Assembly (NCBI RefSeq): GCF_000014805.1 | Contig: NC_008570.1 | Location: 1,369,001 to 1,433,000, forward strand | Length of the DNA: 64,000 nucleotides | Origin: Aeromonas hydrophila subsp. hydrophila ATCC 7966 | GTDB taxonomy: Bacteria; Pseudomonadota; Gammaproteobacteria; Enterobacterales; Aeromonadaceae | Direction: 5' to 3' | Part shown: one piece after another, positions 16,363 to 25,992 of the stretch | How the letters are laid out: each line of letters opens with the position of its first letter | Numbering within the stretch: position 1 is the stretch's first letter | Position numbers and translations under genes: made by a program | Notes under the pieces: generated by a model | The model's database searches: none | What the model saw: the letters and a program-made list of their open reading frames with translations, nothing else | What the model was told of the DNA's origin: nothing

Positions 16363-17742
16363 TTATCCCAGCACCAGATTTCTGAGCCAGCGGCGCTGGC
16401 GAATGCGACGTTGCACCAGCAGTACCTTGCTGAGCTCTTCCAGCAACACCACCGCCACTACCCAGGAGAGGGGCCAGCCCAGCAGGTTGACCGCGCCCCA
16501 GGCGAGTGGCAGTCCGATGCACCACATGCCGACGATGTCGATGAAGATGCTGTAGTTCACATCCCCGCCCGAGCGCAGCACCCCTATGATGCCCACCATG
16601 TTGAACACCTTGAGCAGCATGCCCAGACACATGATGGCGAGCACCTGGCCGGCCTCCGTCATCAGCTCGCCCGGCAGGTTGCCGATCCACTGCAGCAGGT
16701 GGGTCTGCAGCAGCCAGACCGCGATCCCCACCAGCAGGGCACCAATGGGGGCGAGCAGCAGAAAGAGCTGGGAGTGCTGCCAGGCAACCTCGTACTCTTC
16801 CGCCCCGAGCCGGTGGCCGAGTAGGGTGGAGCAGGCCACCGCCAGCCCGAAGAAGAGGGAGATGAGGATGCTCTCCAGCGTGCCGAGGGTGGTCATGATG
16901 GCCAGCGAGTCGGTGCCAAGGTGCGCGTAAAGAAAGCCGTAGAGCAGCATGCCGAAGGCCCAGAGCCCGTCGTGGAACAGGAGCGGCAGGGCGATCAGGG
17001 TGAAGCGCACCACCTCCTTGCGTTTGAAGGCGGCCAGCCAGTCATCCTTTCGCGGGATCAGGCGCGCCTCATAGCGTCTCACGTAGAGCAGCAGCAGGGT
17101 CGTTTGCAGCAGCCGTGAAAGGGTGGTGCCCCAGGCCGAGCCGGCTACCCCCATCGCCTCGAAGCCGAAATGACCGAAGATGAGGGCGTAGTTGAGGGTG
17201 ACGTTGGCGATGATGGCGATGATACCGATGCGGGTGGGGGCGGCGGCATTGCCGACCGAGCGCAGCGCCGACTCCAGCGGTACCACCACGGCGGTGCAGA
17301 GGATGGTGGCGCCGGTGATCATCAGAAACTGATCGGCCAGCTCGCGCAGCGCGGGCTCCTGGCTGGCAAAGCCGAGCACGCTGCCCGGTGAGAGCACGTA
17401 GACCAGGGCAAACGGCAGGCTCACCAGCAGGGCCCCCACCAGCGCCAGCGCCAGCGAGCGGCGCACCCCGGCCATCTCGCCGCGACCGTAATATTGTGCC
17501 GCCAACACCGAGACCCCGCCCGAGAGTCCCGCTATCACCAGCAGATTGAAGAAGAAGACCCGGTTACCCAAGCCAACCGCCGCCACAGCCGTGGTGCCAA
17601 GCTGGCTCACCATCATGATGTCGATGAGGCCGAGCAGGGAGAACATCATGGATTGCAGCGAGACCGGCAGGGCCAGCCGCCACAATCGGGTCATGAACTC
17701 ACGATCGGTGGTTTGTTTTAAAATCGCTTGCCAATAATTCAT
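16363..17742 (-). CDS. MATE family efflux transporter
   Basis: 459 aa with about twelve transmembrane helices in two six-helix bundles, the usual length. The N-terminal half opens TRLWRLALPVSLQSMMFSLLGLIDIMMVSQLG and contains AAVGLGNRVFFFNLLVIAGLSGG; the pattern repeats after a loop at about 230. It exports drugs or metabolites in exchange for Na+ or H+. Substrate not predictable. It diverges from an AraC-type regulator across 120 bp, which may control it. Confidence 0.87.
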   Translation of the reverse strand: MNYWQAILKQTTDREFMTRLWRLALPVSLQSMMFSLLGLIDIMMVSQLGTTAVAAVGLGNRVFFFNLLVIAGLSGGVSVLAAQYYGRGEMAGVRRSLALALVGALLVSLPFALVYVLSPGSVLGFASQEPALRELADQFLMITGATILCTAVVVPLESALRSVGNAAAPTRIGIIAIIANVTLNYALIFGHFGFEAMGVAGSAWGTTLSRLLQTTLLLLYVRRYEARLIPRKDDWLAAFKRKEVVRFTLIALPLLFHDGLWAFGMLLYGFLYAHLGTDSLAIMTTLGTLESILISLFFGLAVACSTLLGHRLGAEEYEVAWQHSQLFLLLAPIGALLVGIAVWLLQTHLLQWIGNLPGELMTEAGQVLAIMCLGMLLKVFNMVGIIGVLRSGGDVNYSIFIDIVGMWCIGLPLAWGAVNLLGWPLSWVVAVVLLEELSKVLLVQRRIRQRRWLRNLVLG

Positions 17743-17862
17743 TTATGTTAACCGGGTAGATAAAAAGCAAGGTTCGTCATGGGTATGATAGGGGGAGTGG
17801 TGGGCGGCTTCACTGTGAGCCTCTCTCGGCTTTCTTGTGTAAAACTATCCTGTTGAGGTGTT

Positions 17863-18720
17863 ATGCCGTTTGTCAGCGAGAGTCTGGAAATCGCCCCGGC
17901 CTGCGAGGAGCGAATGCTGGGGCGCGAAGGGCTGCCGCTGCTCGGCGAGGCGGGCATCTTCCTGACCGGGCTCTCGAGCATCCGCGATCACTACCTGATC
18001 CGTCGCAACCGGCCGGAGTTTCACATCCTGATGGTGAGCCACGACGAGGGGGGCGCCCTGCTCACCGATGGTGGCGAGCAGCCCATCCCGGCCGGTTCGC
18101 TCATCTTCCTGCCGGCGGCAGTGCCCGGTGGTCTCAAGCTGGTGGGGGCGCAGTGGCGCACCAGCTGGATCCTGCTGGATGACGTGCCGCGCTGGCAGCA
18201 CCTGCACCGGCTCGGCCACCGCATCTGGCAGGGGGAGGAGGGGGAGCAGCTCTATCACCTGCTCAGCCTGATGCAGGGGGAGGGCACTCGGTCACCGCTG
18301 CAGCCCCAGTTGTTGAGCCTGCTGCTGGCGCTCCTGGAGCGCACTCTGCAGGGGGAGGTGCGCGGCACGCCTGAGCTCAGGTTGCAGGCGCTGTTTCGCC
18401 GGGTGGAGGCGCGCCTCGACGAGCCATGGAGCGTGGCGTTGCTCGCCGATCAGATGGCCTGCTCGGTGCCCCATCTGCATCGGCTCTGCCAGCAGGCGTT
18501 CGGCATGGGGCCCATGGCGAAGGTGACCGAGCTCAGGATGAACAAGGCGCGCCAGCTGCTGCTCTACACCAACTGGCCACTCGGCGAGCTGGCTGGCCGG
18601 GTCGGTTACAGCGACGGCGCCAACTTTGCCAACCGCTTTCGCCGGCTCACTGGTTTGACCCCCGGCGCCTTTCGTCGCCTGGGTCGCAAACCTTTTGCAA
18701 CGGATGTGCAAACTCTTTGA
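17863..18720 (+). CDS. AraC-family transcriptional regulator
   Basis: 285 aa. The N-terminal ~165 residues form a cupin-like sensor domain ([21 protein letters not shown]). The C-terminal ~100 residues carry the two AraC helix-turn-helix motifs: [26 protein letters not shown] and [33 protein letters not shown]. It diverges from a MATE exporter and precedes maeA by 68 bp; either could be a target. The ATG is preceded by TGTTGAGGTGTT. Confidence 0.85.
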   Translation: MPFVSESLEIAPACEERMLGREGLPLLGEAGIFLTGLSSIRDHYLIRRNRPEFHILMVSHDEGGALLTDGGEQPIPAGSLIFLPAAVPGGLKLVGAQWRTSWILLDDVPRWQHLHRLGHRIWQGEEGEQLYHLLSLMQGEGTRSPLQPQLLSLLLALLERTLQGEVRGTPELRLQALFRRVEARLDEPWSVALLADQMACSVPHLHRLCQQAFGMGPMAKVTELRMNKARQLLLYTNWPLGELAGRVGYSDGANFANRFRRLTGLTPGAFRRLGRKPFATDVQTL

Positions 18721-18788
18721 AATTAATGGCGCAAGCCCATAGGATCGGCGGACTCCTTCGTCCAGGTCATCGTTTAGGTACCCGATCC

Positions 18789-20483
18789 ATGTTTGAAGAT
18801 AATAACCAGAAACGTCCCCTCTATATCCCCTATGCCGGTCCGGCCCTGCTGGAGACCCCGCTGCTCAACAAGGGCAGCGCCTTCACCAGCGAGGAGCGCA
18901 GCAACTTCAACCTCGAAGGCCTGCTGCCCCAGAATATCGAGACCATCGAAGAGCAGGCCGAGCGGGCCTACCGTCAGTTCATGGCGTTCGGCAACGACAT
19001 GGACAAGCACATCTACCTGCGCAATATCCAGGACACCAACGAGACGCTGTTCTACCGGTTGCTGACCAACCACCTGACCGAGATGCTGCCGGTCATCTAC
19101 ACCCCGACCGTCGGCAAGGCGTGCGAGGAGTTCTCCAACATCTATCGCCGCGCCCGTGGCCTGTTCATCTCCTATCCGGACAAGGACAGGATCGATGACA
19201 TGCTGCAGAACGCCACCAAGCAGAACGTCAAGGTGATCGTGGTTACCGACGGTGAGCGGATCCTGGGCCTCGGCGATCAGGGCATCGGCGGCATGGGCAT
19301 TCCCATCGGCAAGCTGTCGCTCTACACCGCCTGTGGCGGCATCTCGCCGGCCTACTGCCTGCCGGTGGTGCTGGACGTGGGTACCAACAACCAGCAGCTG
19401 CTCAATGACCCCTTCTACATGGGCTGGCGCAATCCGCGCATCTCCGGCGAAGAGTATGCCGAGTTCGTCGACGCCTTCATTCAGGCGGTCAAACGCCGCT
19501 GGCCCGACATCCTGCTGCAGTTCGAGGACTTCGCCCAGAACAACGCCATGCCGCTGCTCAATCGCTACAAGAACGAGCTCTGCTGCTTCAACGACGACAT
19601 TCAGGGCACCGCCGCCGTGACCCTGGGCAGCCTCATCGCCGCCTGCAAAGCCTCCGGCGCCAAGCTCTCCGAGAAGCGGGTCGCCTTCCTCGGCGCGGGC
19701 AGCGCCGGTTGCGGCATCGCCGAGCAGATCGTGGCGCAGATGAAAGCCGAGGGGCTGACCGATGCCCAGGCCCGCAGCCGGGTCTTCATGGTGGATAGAT
19801 TCGGCCTCATCACCGACAAGATCCCCAACCAGCTCGACTTCCAGCGCCGCCTCTCCCAGCCGGTGGAGCGCATCGCCGACTGGCCGGTGGGGGACAACAT
19901 CTCCCTGCTGGAGGTGATGGAGCACGGTCGCCCGGACATCCTGATCGGGGTCTCCGGCCAGCCGGGGCTGTTCACCGAAGAGGTGGTCAAGACCATGCAC
20001 AAGCACTGTGCCCGCCCCATCATCTTCCCGCTCTCCAACCCCACCTCCCGGGTCGAGGCGACACCGGCAGATCTGATCCGCTGGACCGACGGTCAGGCGC
20101 TGGTGGCCACTGGCAGCCCATTTGCACCGGTGGAGTACAAGGGCAAGCGCTACGTCATCGCCCAGTGCAACAACTCCTTCATCTTCCCGGGGATCGGCCT
20201 TGGCGTGATCGCCGCCGGTGCCACCCGGGTGACCGATGCCATGCTGATGTCGGCCAGCCGCGCGCTGGCGGAGTGCTCGCCGCTGGTGAAAGGGGAGGAG
20301 GGCTCCTTGCTGCCGGATCTGGCGGATATTCACCAGGTCTCCCGCTACATCGCCAAGATGGTGGCCAAGACCGCCATGCTGCAGGGCAAGGCGGTACAGA
20401 CCCCGGACGAGGTGATCGATCAATCCATCGAGGCCAACTTCTGGCGCCCCGAGTATCGTCGCTATCGCCGTACCTCCTTCTGA
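18789..20483 (+). CDS. maeA: NAD-dependent malic enzyme
   Basis: 564 aa, equal in size to E. coli MaeA (565 aa). It converts L-malate to pyruvate and CO2 with NAD+. Motifs in order: the malic signature [22 protein letters not shown] (catalytic Tyr), [19 protein letters not shown] (catalytic Lys), FEDFAQNNA and [16 protein letters not shown] (metal ligands), the NAD fold [11 protein letters not shown], and [12 protein letters not shown]. An open frame extends far upstream inside the AraC gene, but homology begins at [17 protein letters not shown]. Monocistronic, with a strong terminator. Confidence 0.95.
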   Translation: MFEDNNQKRPLYIPYAGPALLETPLLNKGSAFTSEERSNFNLEGLLPQNIETIEEQAERAYRQFMAFGNDMDKHIYLRNIQDTNETLFYRLLTNHLTEMLPVIYTPTVGKACEEFSNIYRRARGLFISYPDKDRIDDMLQNATKQNVKVIVVTDGERILGLGDQGIGGMGIPIGKLSLYTACGGISPAYCLPVVLDVGTNNQQLLNDPFYMGWRNPRISGEEYAEFVDAFIQAVKRRWPDILLQFEDFAQNNAMPLLNRYKNELCCFNDDIQGTAAVTLGSLIAACKASGAKLSEKRVAFLGAGSAGCGIAEQIVAQMKAEGLTDAQARSRVFMVDRFGLITDKIPNQLDFQRRLSQPVERIADWPVGDNISLLEVMEHGRPDILIGVSGQPGLFTEEVVKTMHKHCARPIIFPLSNPTSRVEATPADLIRWTDGQALVATGSPFAPVEYKGKRYVIAQCNNSFIFPGIGLGVIAAGATRVTDAMLMSASRALAECSPLVKGEEGSLLPDLADIHQVSRYIAKMVAKTAMLQGKAVQTPDEVIDQSIEANFWRPEYRRYRRTSF

Positions 20484-20505
20484 TTTCTGCGGGAAGGCGC
20501 AAAGC

Positions 20506-20533
20506 AAAAGGGATGCCTCGGCATCCCTTTTTT
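20506..20533. terminator. Bidirectional terminator between maeA and the OmpA cluster
   Basis: AAAAGGGATGCC-tc-GGCATCCCTTTTTTT, a 12-bp stem with A and T arms; it serves both converging genes. Confidence 0.92.
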
Positions 20534-20623
20534 GTGCATCGCGTTGTGGGTGGGCTTGCTCACCACTTGTTGTTATCTGCACCTCTTCACACGTCTGACG
20601 CTGTGCTCTCTTGGTGGCTGGGA

Positions 20624-21679
20624 TTACTGCTCGGCCGGGGCGGCGGCTGCCTCGGGGGCCCCCTGAGTGCCGGTGACCCTGACTTCTACCCGGCGATCCG
20701 GTGCCAGGCAGTCGATGAGGGCGGCCCTGGCCTTGATGGCATCACACTGGCTGCCAGTGACCGGGTTGCTCTCGCCATTGCCCTGGATGCTCACCTTGTC
20801 GGCGGGCAGCCCCTTGCCGATCAGGAAGTTGGCGACCGTGCTGGCTCGGGCTTCCGACAGCGCCTGGTTGTTGGCATCCGACCCGATGCGGTCGGTATAG
20901 CCCATCACCACGGCGTTGCCATCCTTGGGCTTGACGTCGGCTATCTGCTGATAGAGCGACTCCAGCGCCTGCATCCCCTCCGGTTTCAGCTCCGCCTTGC
21001 CGAACGCAAACAGCACGTCCGAACTCAGGTTGAAGGTCTGATCCACCGGCTCGGGAGCGGGTGGTGGCGGGGGAACGACCATGGGGGCTGGGGCTGGCTC
21101 GACCGGTTTGCTGCGGTTGGGGTGGATCACCAGCTCCAGGGTGGCGGTGCTGATGTCGCTGACCCAGCGCTGGGTGCCGCTGCCCACCTTGTCATTGTCG
21201 GGATCGTCGCCGACCCGGACCATGTAGCGGTAGCGGGCCTGGATGTCGACCCAGTCGTGCAGCTTGGCGGTGAGGCCGAGGCCGGCCAGCGGAGCCAGGT
21301 TGTTGTCGCCGCCGTTGATGGACTTGACGTGGTAGACATAACCGCCGCCCTCGGCGAACACCGAGAAGATATCTCCCAGCGGCAACCGACCAATCACCGA
21401 CAGGGTGGCGCCCTGGCTGCTGAAGTCGTTGCCCTGCACGTCCCAGTCACCGGTCGACAGGTAGCCGAGCTCAGCCCCCAGATTCTCGGTGAAGTTGTAG
21501 CCGCCGAACAGGGAGAGCGCGGTGGCGTCCTTGCTCGCATCCTTGCCAAAGTCACCCAGATCGTGAGCGATGGCCCAGCCACCTCCCACCCCGGCGTACC
21601 AGTCGTTGTCCGGCGCCGCCTGTGCGCCCGTGGCTGCCAGTGCCAATGCAATCCAAACAGGTTTTACTCTTATGTTCAT
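20624..21679 (-). CDS. OmpA-family outer membrane protein (cluster copy 1, most diverged)
   Basis: 351 aa. A signal peptide (MNIRVKPVWIALALAATGAQA) is followed by an eight-stranded OmpA beta-barrel (DNDWYAGVGGGWAIAHDLGDF to about residue 190) and a proline-rich hinge (PAPMVVPPPPPAPEPV). The C-terminal OmpA/MotB domain follows with VMGYTDRIGSDANNQALSEARA for peptidoglycan binding, plus a conserved Cys pair (GSQCDAI and IDCLAPDRR). The upstream frame to 21733 is rejected because GAGGAT lies before 21679 and the signal peptide begins there. It is the last of three consecutive OmpA genes, ends with an Ala-rich tail absent from the others and is the least similar copy. Confidence 0.9.
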   Translation of the reverse strand: MNIRVKPVWIALALAATGAQAAPDNDWYAGVGGGWAIAHDLGDFGKDASKDATALSLFGGYNFTENLGAELGYLSTGDWDVQGNDFSSQGATLSVIGRLPLGDIFSVFAEGGGYVYHVKSINGGDNNLAPLAGLGLTAKLHDWVDIQARYRYMVRVGDDPDNDKVGSGTQRWVSDISTATLELVIHPNRSKPVEPAPAPMVVPPPPPAPEPVDQTFNLSSDVLFAFGKAELKPEGMQALESLYQQIADVKPKDGNAVVMGYTDRIGSDANNQALSEARASTVANFLIGKGLPADKVSIQGNGESNPVTGSQCDAIKARAALIDCLAPDRRVEVRVTGTQGAPEAAAAPAEQ

Positions 21680-21846
21680 CGCGTATCCTCGTCGATGTCT
21701 GGTGTAGTAGGGCGCAAGCCCTGTTGTGTACAACCACCACTATTTATAGGCGATGCAGGGTTTTTAACCACTTAGGTGGTATCGAGGATGGCAATGAGCG
21801 GGGATCTGCTGGTCAGTCGAGGTGCTCAGGGTGAGCGCCAGGCAAT

Positions 21847-21874
21847 AAAAAAGGAGGCCGGATGGCCTCCTTTT
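21847..21874 (-). terminator. Terminator of OmpA copy 2
   Basis: On the minus strand GGAGGCC-atcc-GGCCTCC is followed by TTTTTTATT. Confidence 0.88.
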
Positions 21875-21890
21875 CGGCCACCAAGGTGAC

Positions 21891-22892
21891 TTACTGGGTG
21901 ACTTGCTGTACGCCGGTGACGCGCACTTCTACGCGGCGATCCGGGGCCAGGCAGGAGATCAGCTGGGCCTTGGCCTTGATGCCGTTGCACTGGGTGCCGG
22001 TGACCGGGTTGGCTTCGCCACGACCTTCGATGGCTACCTTGCCGGCAGGCAGACCCTTGCCGACCAGGAAGTCGGCCACGGTGCGGGCACGGGCTTCAGA
22101 CAGCTTCAGGTTGTAGGCGTCGGAGCCGATGCGGTCGGTGTAACCGACGACCACGGCGCTGCCATCTTTCGGCTGTACGTCGACGATCTGTTGATACAGG
22201 GTGTTCAGGGCGGCAACGCCTTCCGGTTTCAGGGTGGATTTGCCGAAGGCAAACAGCACGTCTGAGCTCAGGGCGAAGTTCTTGTCGACCACGACTGGCT
22301 CAGGAACCGGCTCGGGAGCCGGTGCCGCTACCGGTGCCACGTAAGTGGAGCGGTTCGGGTGCATCACCAGTTCCAGGGTGGCCACGCTCATGTTGGTTTC
22401 CCAGGTCTTCTGCTCGTCACCCAGGTTCCACATGTAGCGGTAACGGGCCTGCAGATCGATCAGGTCAGAGAGCTTGGCGGTCACGCCCAGACCGGCCAGC
22501 GGCGCTGTGCCGTTGTCGCTGCTGCCGTTGCCGTTGACGTGGTTGAAGTAGGCGCCGCCTTCTGCAAACACGGAGAAGATGTCGCCGAGCGGCAGACGAG
22601 CCAGACCGGACAGGGTTGCGCCCTGGGTCTTGAAGTCAACGCCATCGACGCCACCCTTGCCGGCGTAGAGATAACCCAGCTCGGCGCCGAAGTTATCGTT
22701 GAAGTTGTAGCCGCCAAACAGGGAGAGCGCGGTGGCATCCTTGTCGGCATCTTTGCCAAAGTCGTTCAGGTCGTGGCCATAAGCCCAACCAGCACCGATA
22801 CCTGTGTACCAGTCGTTGGCAGCCTGAGCGGTGGAAGTCCCCATGGCCGCGATGGCCAGAGCAATCAGGGCGGGTGCCATTTTCATTTTCAT
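21891..22892 (-). CDS. OmpA-family outer membrane protein (cluster copy 2)
   Basis: 333 aa. Signal peptide MKMKMAPALIALAIAAMGTSTAQA, eight-stranded barrel beginning ANDWYTGIGAGWAYGHDLNDFG, short Pro/Ala/Val hinge (VAPVAAPAPEPVPEPV), and a C-terminal peptidoglycan-binding domain (VVGYTDRIGSDAYNLKLSEARA) with the Cys pair. It shares GKDADKDATALSLFGGYNF with copy 1 and nearly all of its C-terminal domain with copy 3. OmpA-type proteins tether the outer membrane to murein and in Aeromonas serve in adhesion. CAACGAGGAT is the ribosome-binding context, as in the sister genes. It has its own promoter space and terminator. Confidence 0.93.
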   Translation of the reverse strand: MKMKMAPALIALAIAAMGTSTAQAANDWYTGIGAGWAYGHDLNDFGKDADKDATALSLFGGYNFNDNFGAELGYLYAGKGGVDGVDFKTQGATLSGLARLPLGDIFSVFAEGGAYFNHVNGNGSSDNGTAPLAGLGVTAKLSDLIDLQARYRYMWNLGDEQKTWETNMSVATLELVMHPNRSTYVAPVAAPAPEPVPEPVVVDKNFALSSDVLFAFGKSTLKPEGVAALNTLYQQIVDVQPKDGSAVVVGYTDRIGSDAYNLKLSEARARTVADFLVGKGLPAGKVAIEGRGEANPVTGTQCNGIKAKAQLISCLAPDRRVEVRVTGVQQVTQ

Positions 22893-23271
22893 CGTTTTAT
22901 CCTCGTTGAGTTTGCCGTGCTAGGGCGTACTGCGCACTCTTCAGTTATACCGGTCACAAGTGACAATTCAGCTGCGACCGCCATGGTGAACCACGGTTGG
23001 CCTGAATGAAAAAAGAGATGGTTCCTGGATACTCACGAAGCCTTGGCTCCATGGACAACTAACCGGGCCGGAAGCACTTTTAATAGTTCATCCAATGCCT
23101 TACAAGCGGGATTACTGTATTCTTTTGACTCGCGTTGATCAAGTTTCTGTACAGATATCCAGCGCTGGCGCGGCTCTGCACTTGGTGCTAGAAAACTGGC
23201 GGAGGGAAACGATTTGACAGAAAGTGACGCGCCTTGCTGTGTTTTTGGTCAGTTGGTGGCGGGGAGACAAA
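22893..23271 (-). other. Intergenic region upstream of OmpA copy 2
   Basis: This 380-bp stretch holds the leader and promoter region of OmpA copy 2. GTCAC-aa-GTGAC (22953-22964) is a small inverted repeat. A 65-codon minus-strand frame ending at 23033 (RWISVQKLDQRESKEYS and so on) has no start codon and no recognisable family, so it is not called a gene. Nothing else could be supported. Confidence 0.4.
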
Positions 23272-23300
23272 CAAAAGGGGATGCCGTGGCATCCCCTTTT
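23272..23300 (-). terminator. Terminator of OmpA copy 3
   Basis: On the minus strand AAAAGGGGATGCC / GGCATCCCCTTTTG, a 13-bp stem with a short T-run. Confidence 0.85.
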
Positions 23301-23323
23301 CGCATCATCTGAACGGAGTCAGA

Positions 23324-24358
23324 TTACTTCTGAACTTCTTGTACGCCGGATACGCGAACTTCAACGCGACGGTCCGGAGCCAGGCAGGAGATCAGCTGAG
23401 CTTTGGCTTTCACGCCGTTGCACTTGGTGCCGGTGACCGGGTTGGCTTCGCCACGACCTTCAACAGCAACCTTGCTGGCGGCCATGCCTTTGCTGACCAG
23501 GAAGTTGGCAACAGTGCGAGCGCGGGCTTCGGACAGCTTCTGGTTGTAAGCGTCGGAACCGATGCGGTCGGTGTAACCAACGACAACAGCGTTGCCATCT
23601 TTCGGCTGGAATTCAACGATTTGCTGGTACAGACCGTTCAGGGCAGCAACGCCTTCCGGCTTCAGGCTGTCTTTGCCAAAGGCAAACAGCACGTCGGAGT
23701 TCAGGGCGAAGTTCTTCTCGACAACCTGCGGAGCCGGAGCCGGCGCTTCTTCAACAACCGGGGCCGGAGCCGGGGCTACGTAGGAAGTGCGGAACGGGTG
23801 GTATACGGCTTCCAGGGTCGCAACGCTCTGGTTGGACTTGTAGCGTACGTCGTCCGGGGCATCGCCTGCGTGCAGGTCAGCCACGTCCCACATGTAGCGG
23901 TAACGAGCTTGCAGATCCAGCGCGTCGTTAACCTTGTAGGTCACGCCCAGGCCGGCCAGCGGGGATACTTTGGTGTCGCTGGTGCCCAGACCGTCGGTGT
24001 GAGCCCAGTAGGCGCCGCCTTCAGCGAAGGCAGAGAAGTCGCCGCCCAGCGGCAGACGAGCGATACCGGACAGGGTGGCACCCTGGTTCTCGTAACGCAG
24101 ACCATCGGTGTTGCCGCGGCCAGCGTACTGGTAGCCGAACTCGGTACCGAAGTTTTCGGTGAAGTTGTAACCAACGAAGGCGTTGGCAGCAGCAGCGTCT
24201 TCAGTACCAGCGTAACCGCCACCACCGATCTTGTTCAGACCGTTGAAGTGGGCAGCACCGGCACCGGCACCGAAGTAGATGTCGTCAGCGGCGTGAGCTG
24301 CAGTTGCACCCATGGCAGCCATGGCGATGGCGATCAGGGAAGGAGCCATTTTCATCAT
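23324..24358 (-). CDS. OmpA-family outer membrane protein (cluster copy 3)
   Basis: 344 aa. Signal peptide MMKMAPSLIAIAMAAMGATAAHA, barrel beginning ADDIYFGAGAGAAHFNGLNK, hinge rich in Pro/Ala/Glu (APAPVVEEAPAPAPQV), and a C-terminal OmpA domain (VVGYTDRIGSDAYNQKLSEARA) with the Cys pair TGTKCNGV and ISCLAPDRR. The codons are strongly biased, unlike copy 1, suggesting high expression. GAGGA sits 7 nt before the first ATG. It is first of the three in transcription order, but each gene has its own spacer and terminator, so they are not a simple operon. Confidence 0.93.
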   Translation of the reverse strand: MMKMAPSLIAIAMAAMGATAAHAADDIYFGAGAGAAHFNGLNKIGGGGYAGTEDAAAANAFVGYNFTENFGTEFGYQYAGRGNTDGLRYENQGATLSGIARLPLGGDFSAFAEGGAYWAHTDGLGTSDTKVSPLAGLGVTYKVNDALDLQARYRYMWDVADLHAGDAPDDVRYKSNQSVATLEAVYHPFRTSYVAPAPAPVVEEAPAPAPQVVEKNFALNSDVLFAFGKDSLKPEGVAALNGLYQQIVEFQPKDGNAVVVGYTDRIGSDAYNQKLSEARARTVANFLVSKGMAASKVAVEGRGEANPVTGTKCNGVKAKAQLISCLAPDRRVEVRVSGVQEVQK

Positions 24359-24666
24359 AAAAAAATCCTCGTTGAGATGGCACGTTGTTCACGTGCTTCG
24401 CACTTTTTAATTTATGTAAGCTGCAGGCTCTGCCGAACAACAGCGTTGAGTCTGGCAGGGATCCCGGATCCATCCGGGAGGCACACATTCCTGGTGCACA
24501 AGCGAGCGGGTGGCAGCGTAAGCAATGCCTTCAACCCTTCACGAACAGCCGATGTCATTCCGATGACGTGGCGCACTCTATGCCGATTTCAAAACATGAT
24601 CAAGCTCACACATAATCCATATGGCAAATTGTGTCGTGTGGATAACTGGCTGTTTATCCAAATTAA
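24359..24666 (-). other. Intergenic region upstream of OmpA copy 3
   Basis: About 310 bp containing the promoter region and leader of OmpA copy 3. It is more AT-rich than its neighbours near 24400-24420 and at 24600-24670. No convincing promoter hexamers, operator or small gene could be fixed by eye. Confidence 0.35.
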
Positions 24667-25263
24667 TTAGTGATCCAAATAGGCTCGGTGCAGTCTCTTC
24701 TCGAGTTTCATATAGGCCTGAACCCAGTCAGATTGCGCCATGGCGGGAAATTCCCTCGCCTGGAACACGGCCAGGTAATCGGCCTCGGTTGCTTCGCACA
24801 GTAAGGGTGTAAAACTGCACAAAAAATGACGGGCCAGGTAGGGATCGAGCGGCCAGATGTTGAGGATGGCTCGCGCCACAGGCTGTACTGCAGCTGAACA
24901 GCAAAAATGCAGGTGGCCTGCTTCGAGCCAGTCGGCCATCTCGGCCAGACCGTTGACGGGGACCAGGCCGCCATCGCCCGGCTCTTTGGCCAGTGTTAGG
25001 TGCAGACCATTACCAAGCAGCAGGGTTCCATTTTCCTGCATGACGCCATCGTGACTGCGCATTGGCAGCCCGGTTGCGGGCCGCTCAAGAAACAGGCTGC
25101 TCTTGTCATCGAGCGCAGCCAAAACTGCTGCCGCCTGATCGTGCAGTGCGGCGGGCAACCAGAAGGCCTCGGCACGAGTCTGCTGGCCTTGCTGCAGTTG
25201 ACGAGCGAGTTCTGCGGGGGGGGTGACAGGGTGTAAACAGGAGATTATGCCGGGAAGCGCCAT
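24667..25263 (-). CDS. Hypothetical protein, 198 aa
   Basis: I do not recognise this family. The product begins MALPGIISCLHPVTPPAELARQLQQG, has no signal peptide or clear transmembrane helix, is rich in Leu/Ala, and contains several Cys (FCCSAAVQPVARAIL, ARHFLCSFTPLLCEA). The end is helical and charged (YMKLEKRLHRAYLDH). Coding strand and length are supported by one long frame with sensible composition. It lies upstream of the OmpA cluster on the same strand, separated by 308 bp, and diverges from the XRE regulator. Confidence 0.65.
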   Translation of the reverse strand: MALPGIISCLHPVTPPAELARQLQQGQQTRAEAFWLPAALHDQAAAVLAALDDKSSLFLERPATGLPMRSHDGVMQENGTLLLGNGLHLTLAKEPGDGGLVPVNGLAEMADWLEAGHLHFCCSAAVQPVARAILNIWPLDPYLARHFLCSFTPLLCEATEADYLAVFQAREFPAMAQSDWVQAYMKLEKRLHRAYLDH

Positions 25264-25458
25264 GAGTTCTTACTCTTAGGGGATAGCCGGCGAATTATAC
25301 GAGTTATTCCTGTGGCAACAATAAAGGTTTCTTTTCGAGACTGTTTACCTGAGGCGGTTGAGCGATTACCATCCCCGATGTTTGCAAGGGTTGTCGTCGA
25401 AAGACGCTGATTAAAGATAGAGGCTCGACCATAACGAGTCCGTTCAAAACTGATACAC

Positions 25459-25486
25459 TTGACTACGAGTCGTCGCGAAAAATAAA
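25459..25486 (+). promoter_or_regulatory. Candidate promoter of the XRE regulator
   Basis: TTGACT (25459-25464), a 16-bp spacer, then AATAAA (25481-25486), 36 bp before the start codon. ACGAGT occurs inside the spacer (25465-25470), 31 bp upstream (25434-25439) and again at 25299-25304, so it might be an autoregulatory site. Confidence 0.4.
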
Positions 25487-25521
25487 GGTGGAGTCAATCC
25501 GCCGTACGGAGTATGGAACAC

Positions 25522-25788
25522 ATGAATTCAAATATCGTAACTGTTGGCAAGAAGATCCGTCAGATCCGTGAAGCGGTCGGCCTGAGCCGTCCCAAGTTTG
25601 CAGATCTGCTGGGCGTTCCCCCGACCACCCTGAAGAACTACGAACTGGGTTATCGTGAAGTTGGTGGCGCCTTCCTGGTGGCACTGGCTCATCACCCGGA
25701 ACTGCACAAGTTCACCCTCTGGCTGCTGGCTGACAAAAAAGTCGCCGAAATCGGTCAGAGCGGCCCGGACGATATTGCCAAGGCTTGA
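25522..25788 (+). CDS. Small XRE-type helix-turn-helix regulator
   Basis: 88 aa, essentially one HTH_3/Cro-CI domain: VGKKIRQIREAVGLSRPKFADLLGVPPTTLKNYE, with the recognition helix in PPTTLKNYELG, then FTLWLLADKK. No sensor domain is visible. An in-frame ATG at 25513 is possible, but CGGAGT touches it; 25522 has the GGAG at 10 nt. It has its own promoter and terminator. It may act as a stand-alone regulator; no toxin partner is adjacent. Confidence 0.8.
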   Translation: MNSNIVTVGKKIRQIREAVGLSRPKFADLLGVPPTTLKNYELGYREVGGAFLVALAHHPELHKFTLWLLADKKVAEIGQSGPDDIAKA

Positions 25789-25805
25789 TTTGATTGAGCT
25801 TTGAC

Positions 25806-25836
25806 AAAAATGCCGCCATCGAGGCGGCATTTTTTA
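25806..25836 (+). terminator. Terminator of the XRE gene
   Basis: AAAAATGCCGCC / GGCGGCATTTTTT with a 5-nt loop and a T-run. Confidence 0.92.
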
Positions 25837-25992
25837 TCCATCAAATAACCCACGAAATTAATTAAATTTGGCTAATTGTGCTCTCACCAAGGCTTTTCAC
25901 GAAAATACCTTGGCAAGCCGGATTAATCCTCAGAAAATTCTGACCGCTAAAATTAGCGGTATCCCTCGCATGATGCGCACAGTGAGACAAGC

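Noticed and set aside
23033..23230. 65-codon minus-strand frame in the OmpA spacer
   Set aside because: No start codon, no ribosome-binding site and no family; probably chance.
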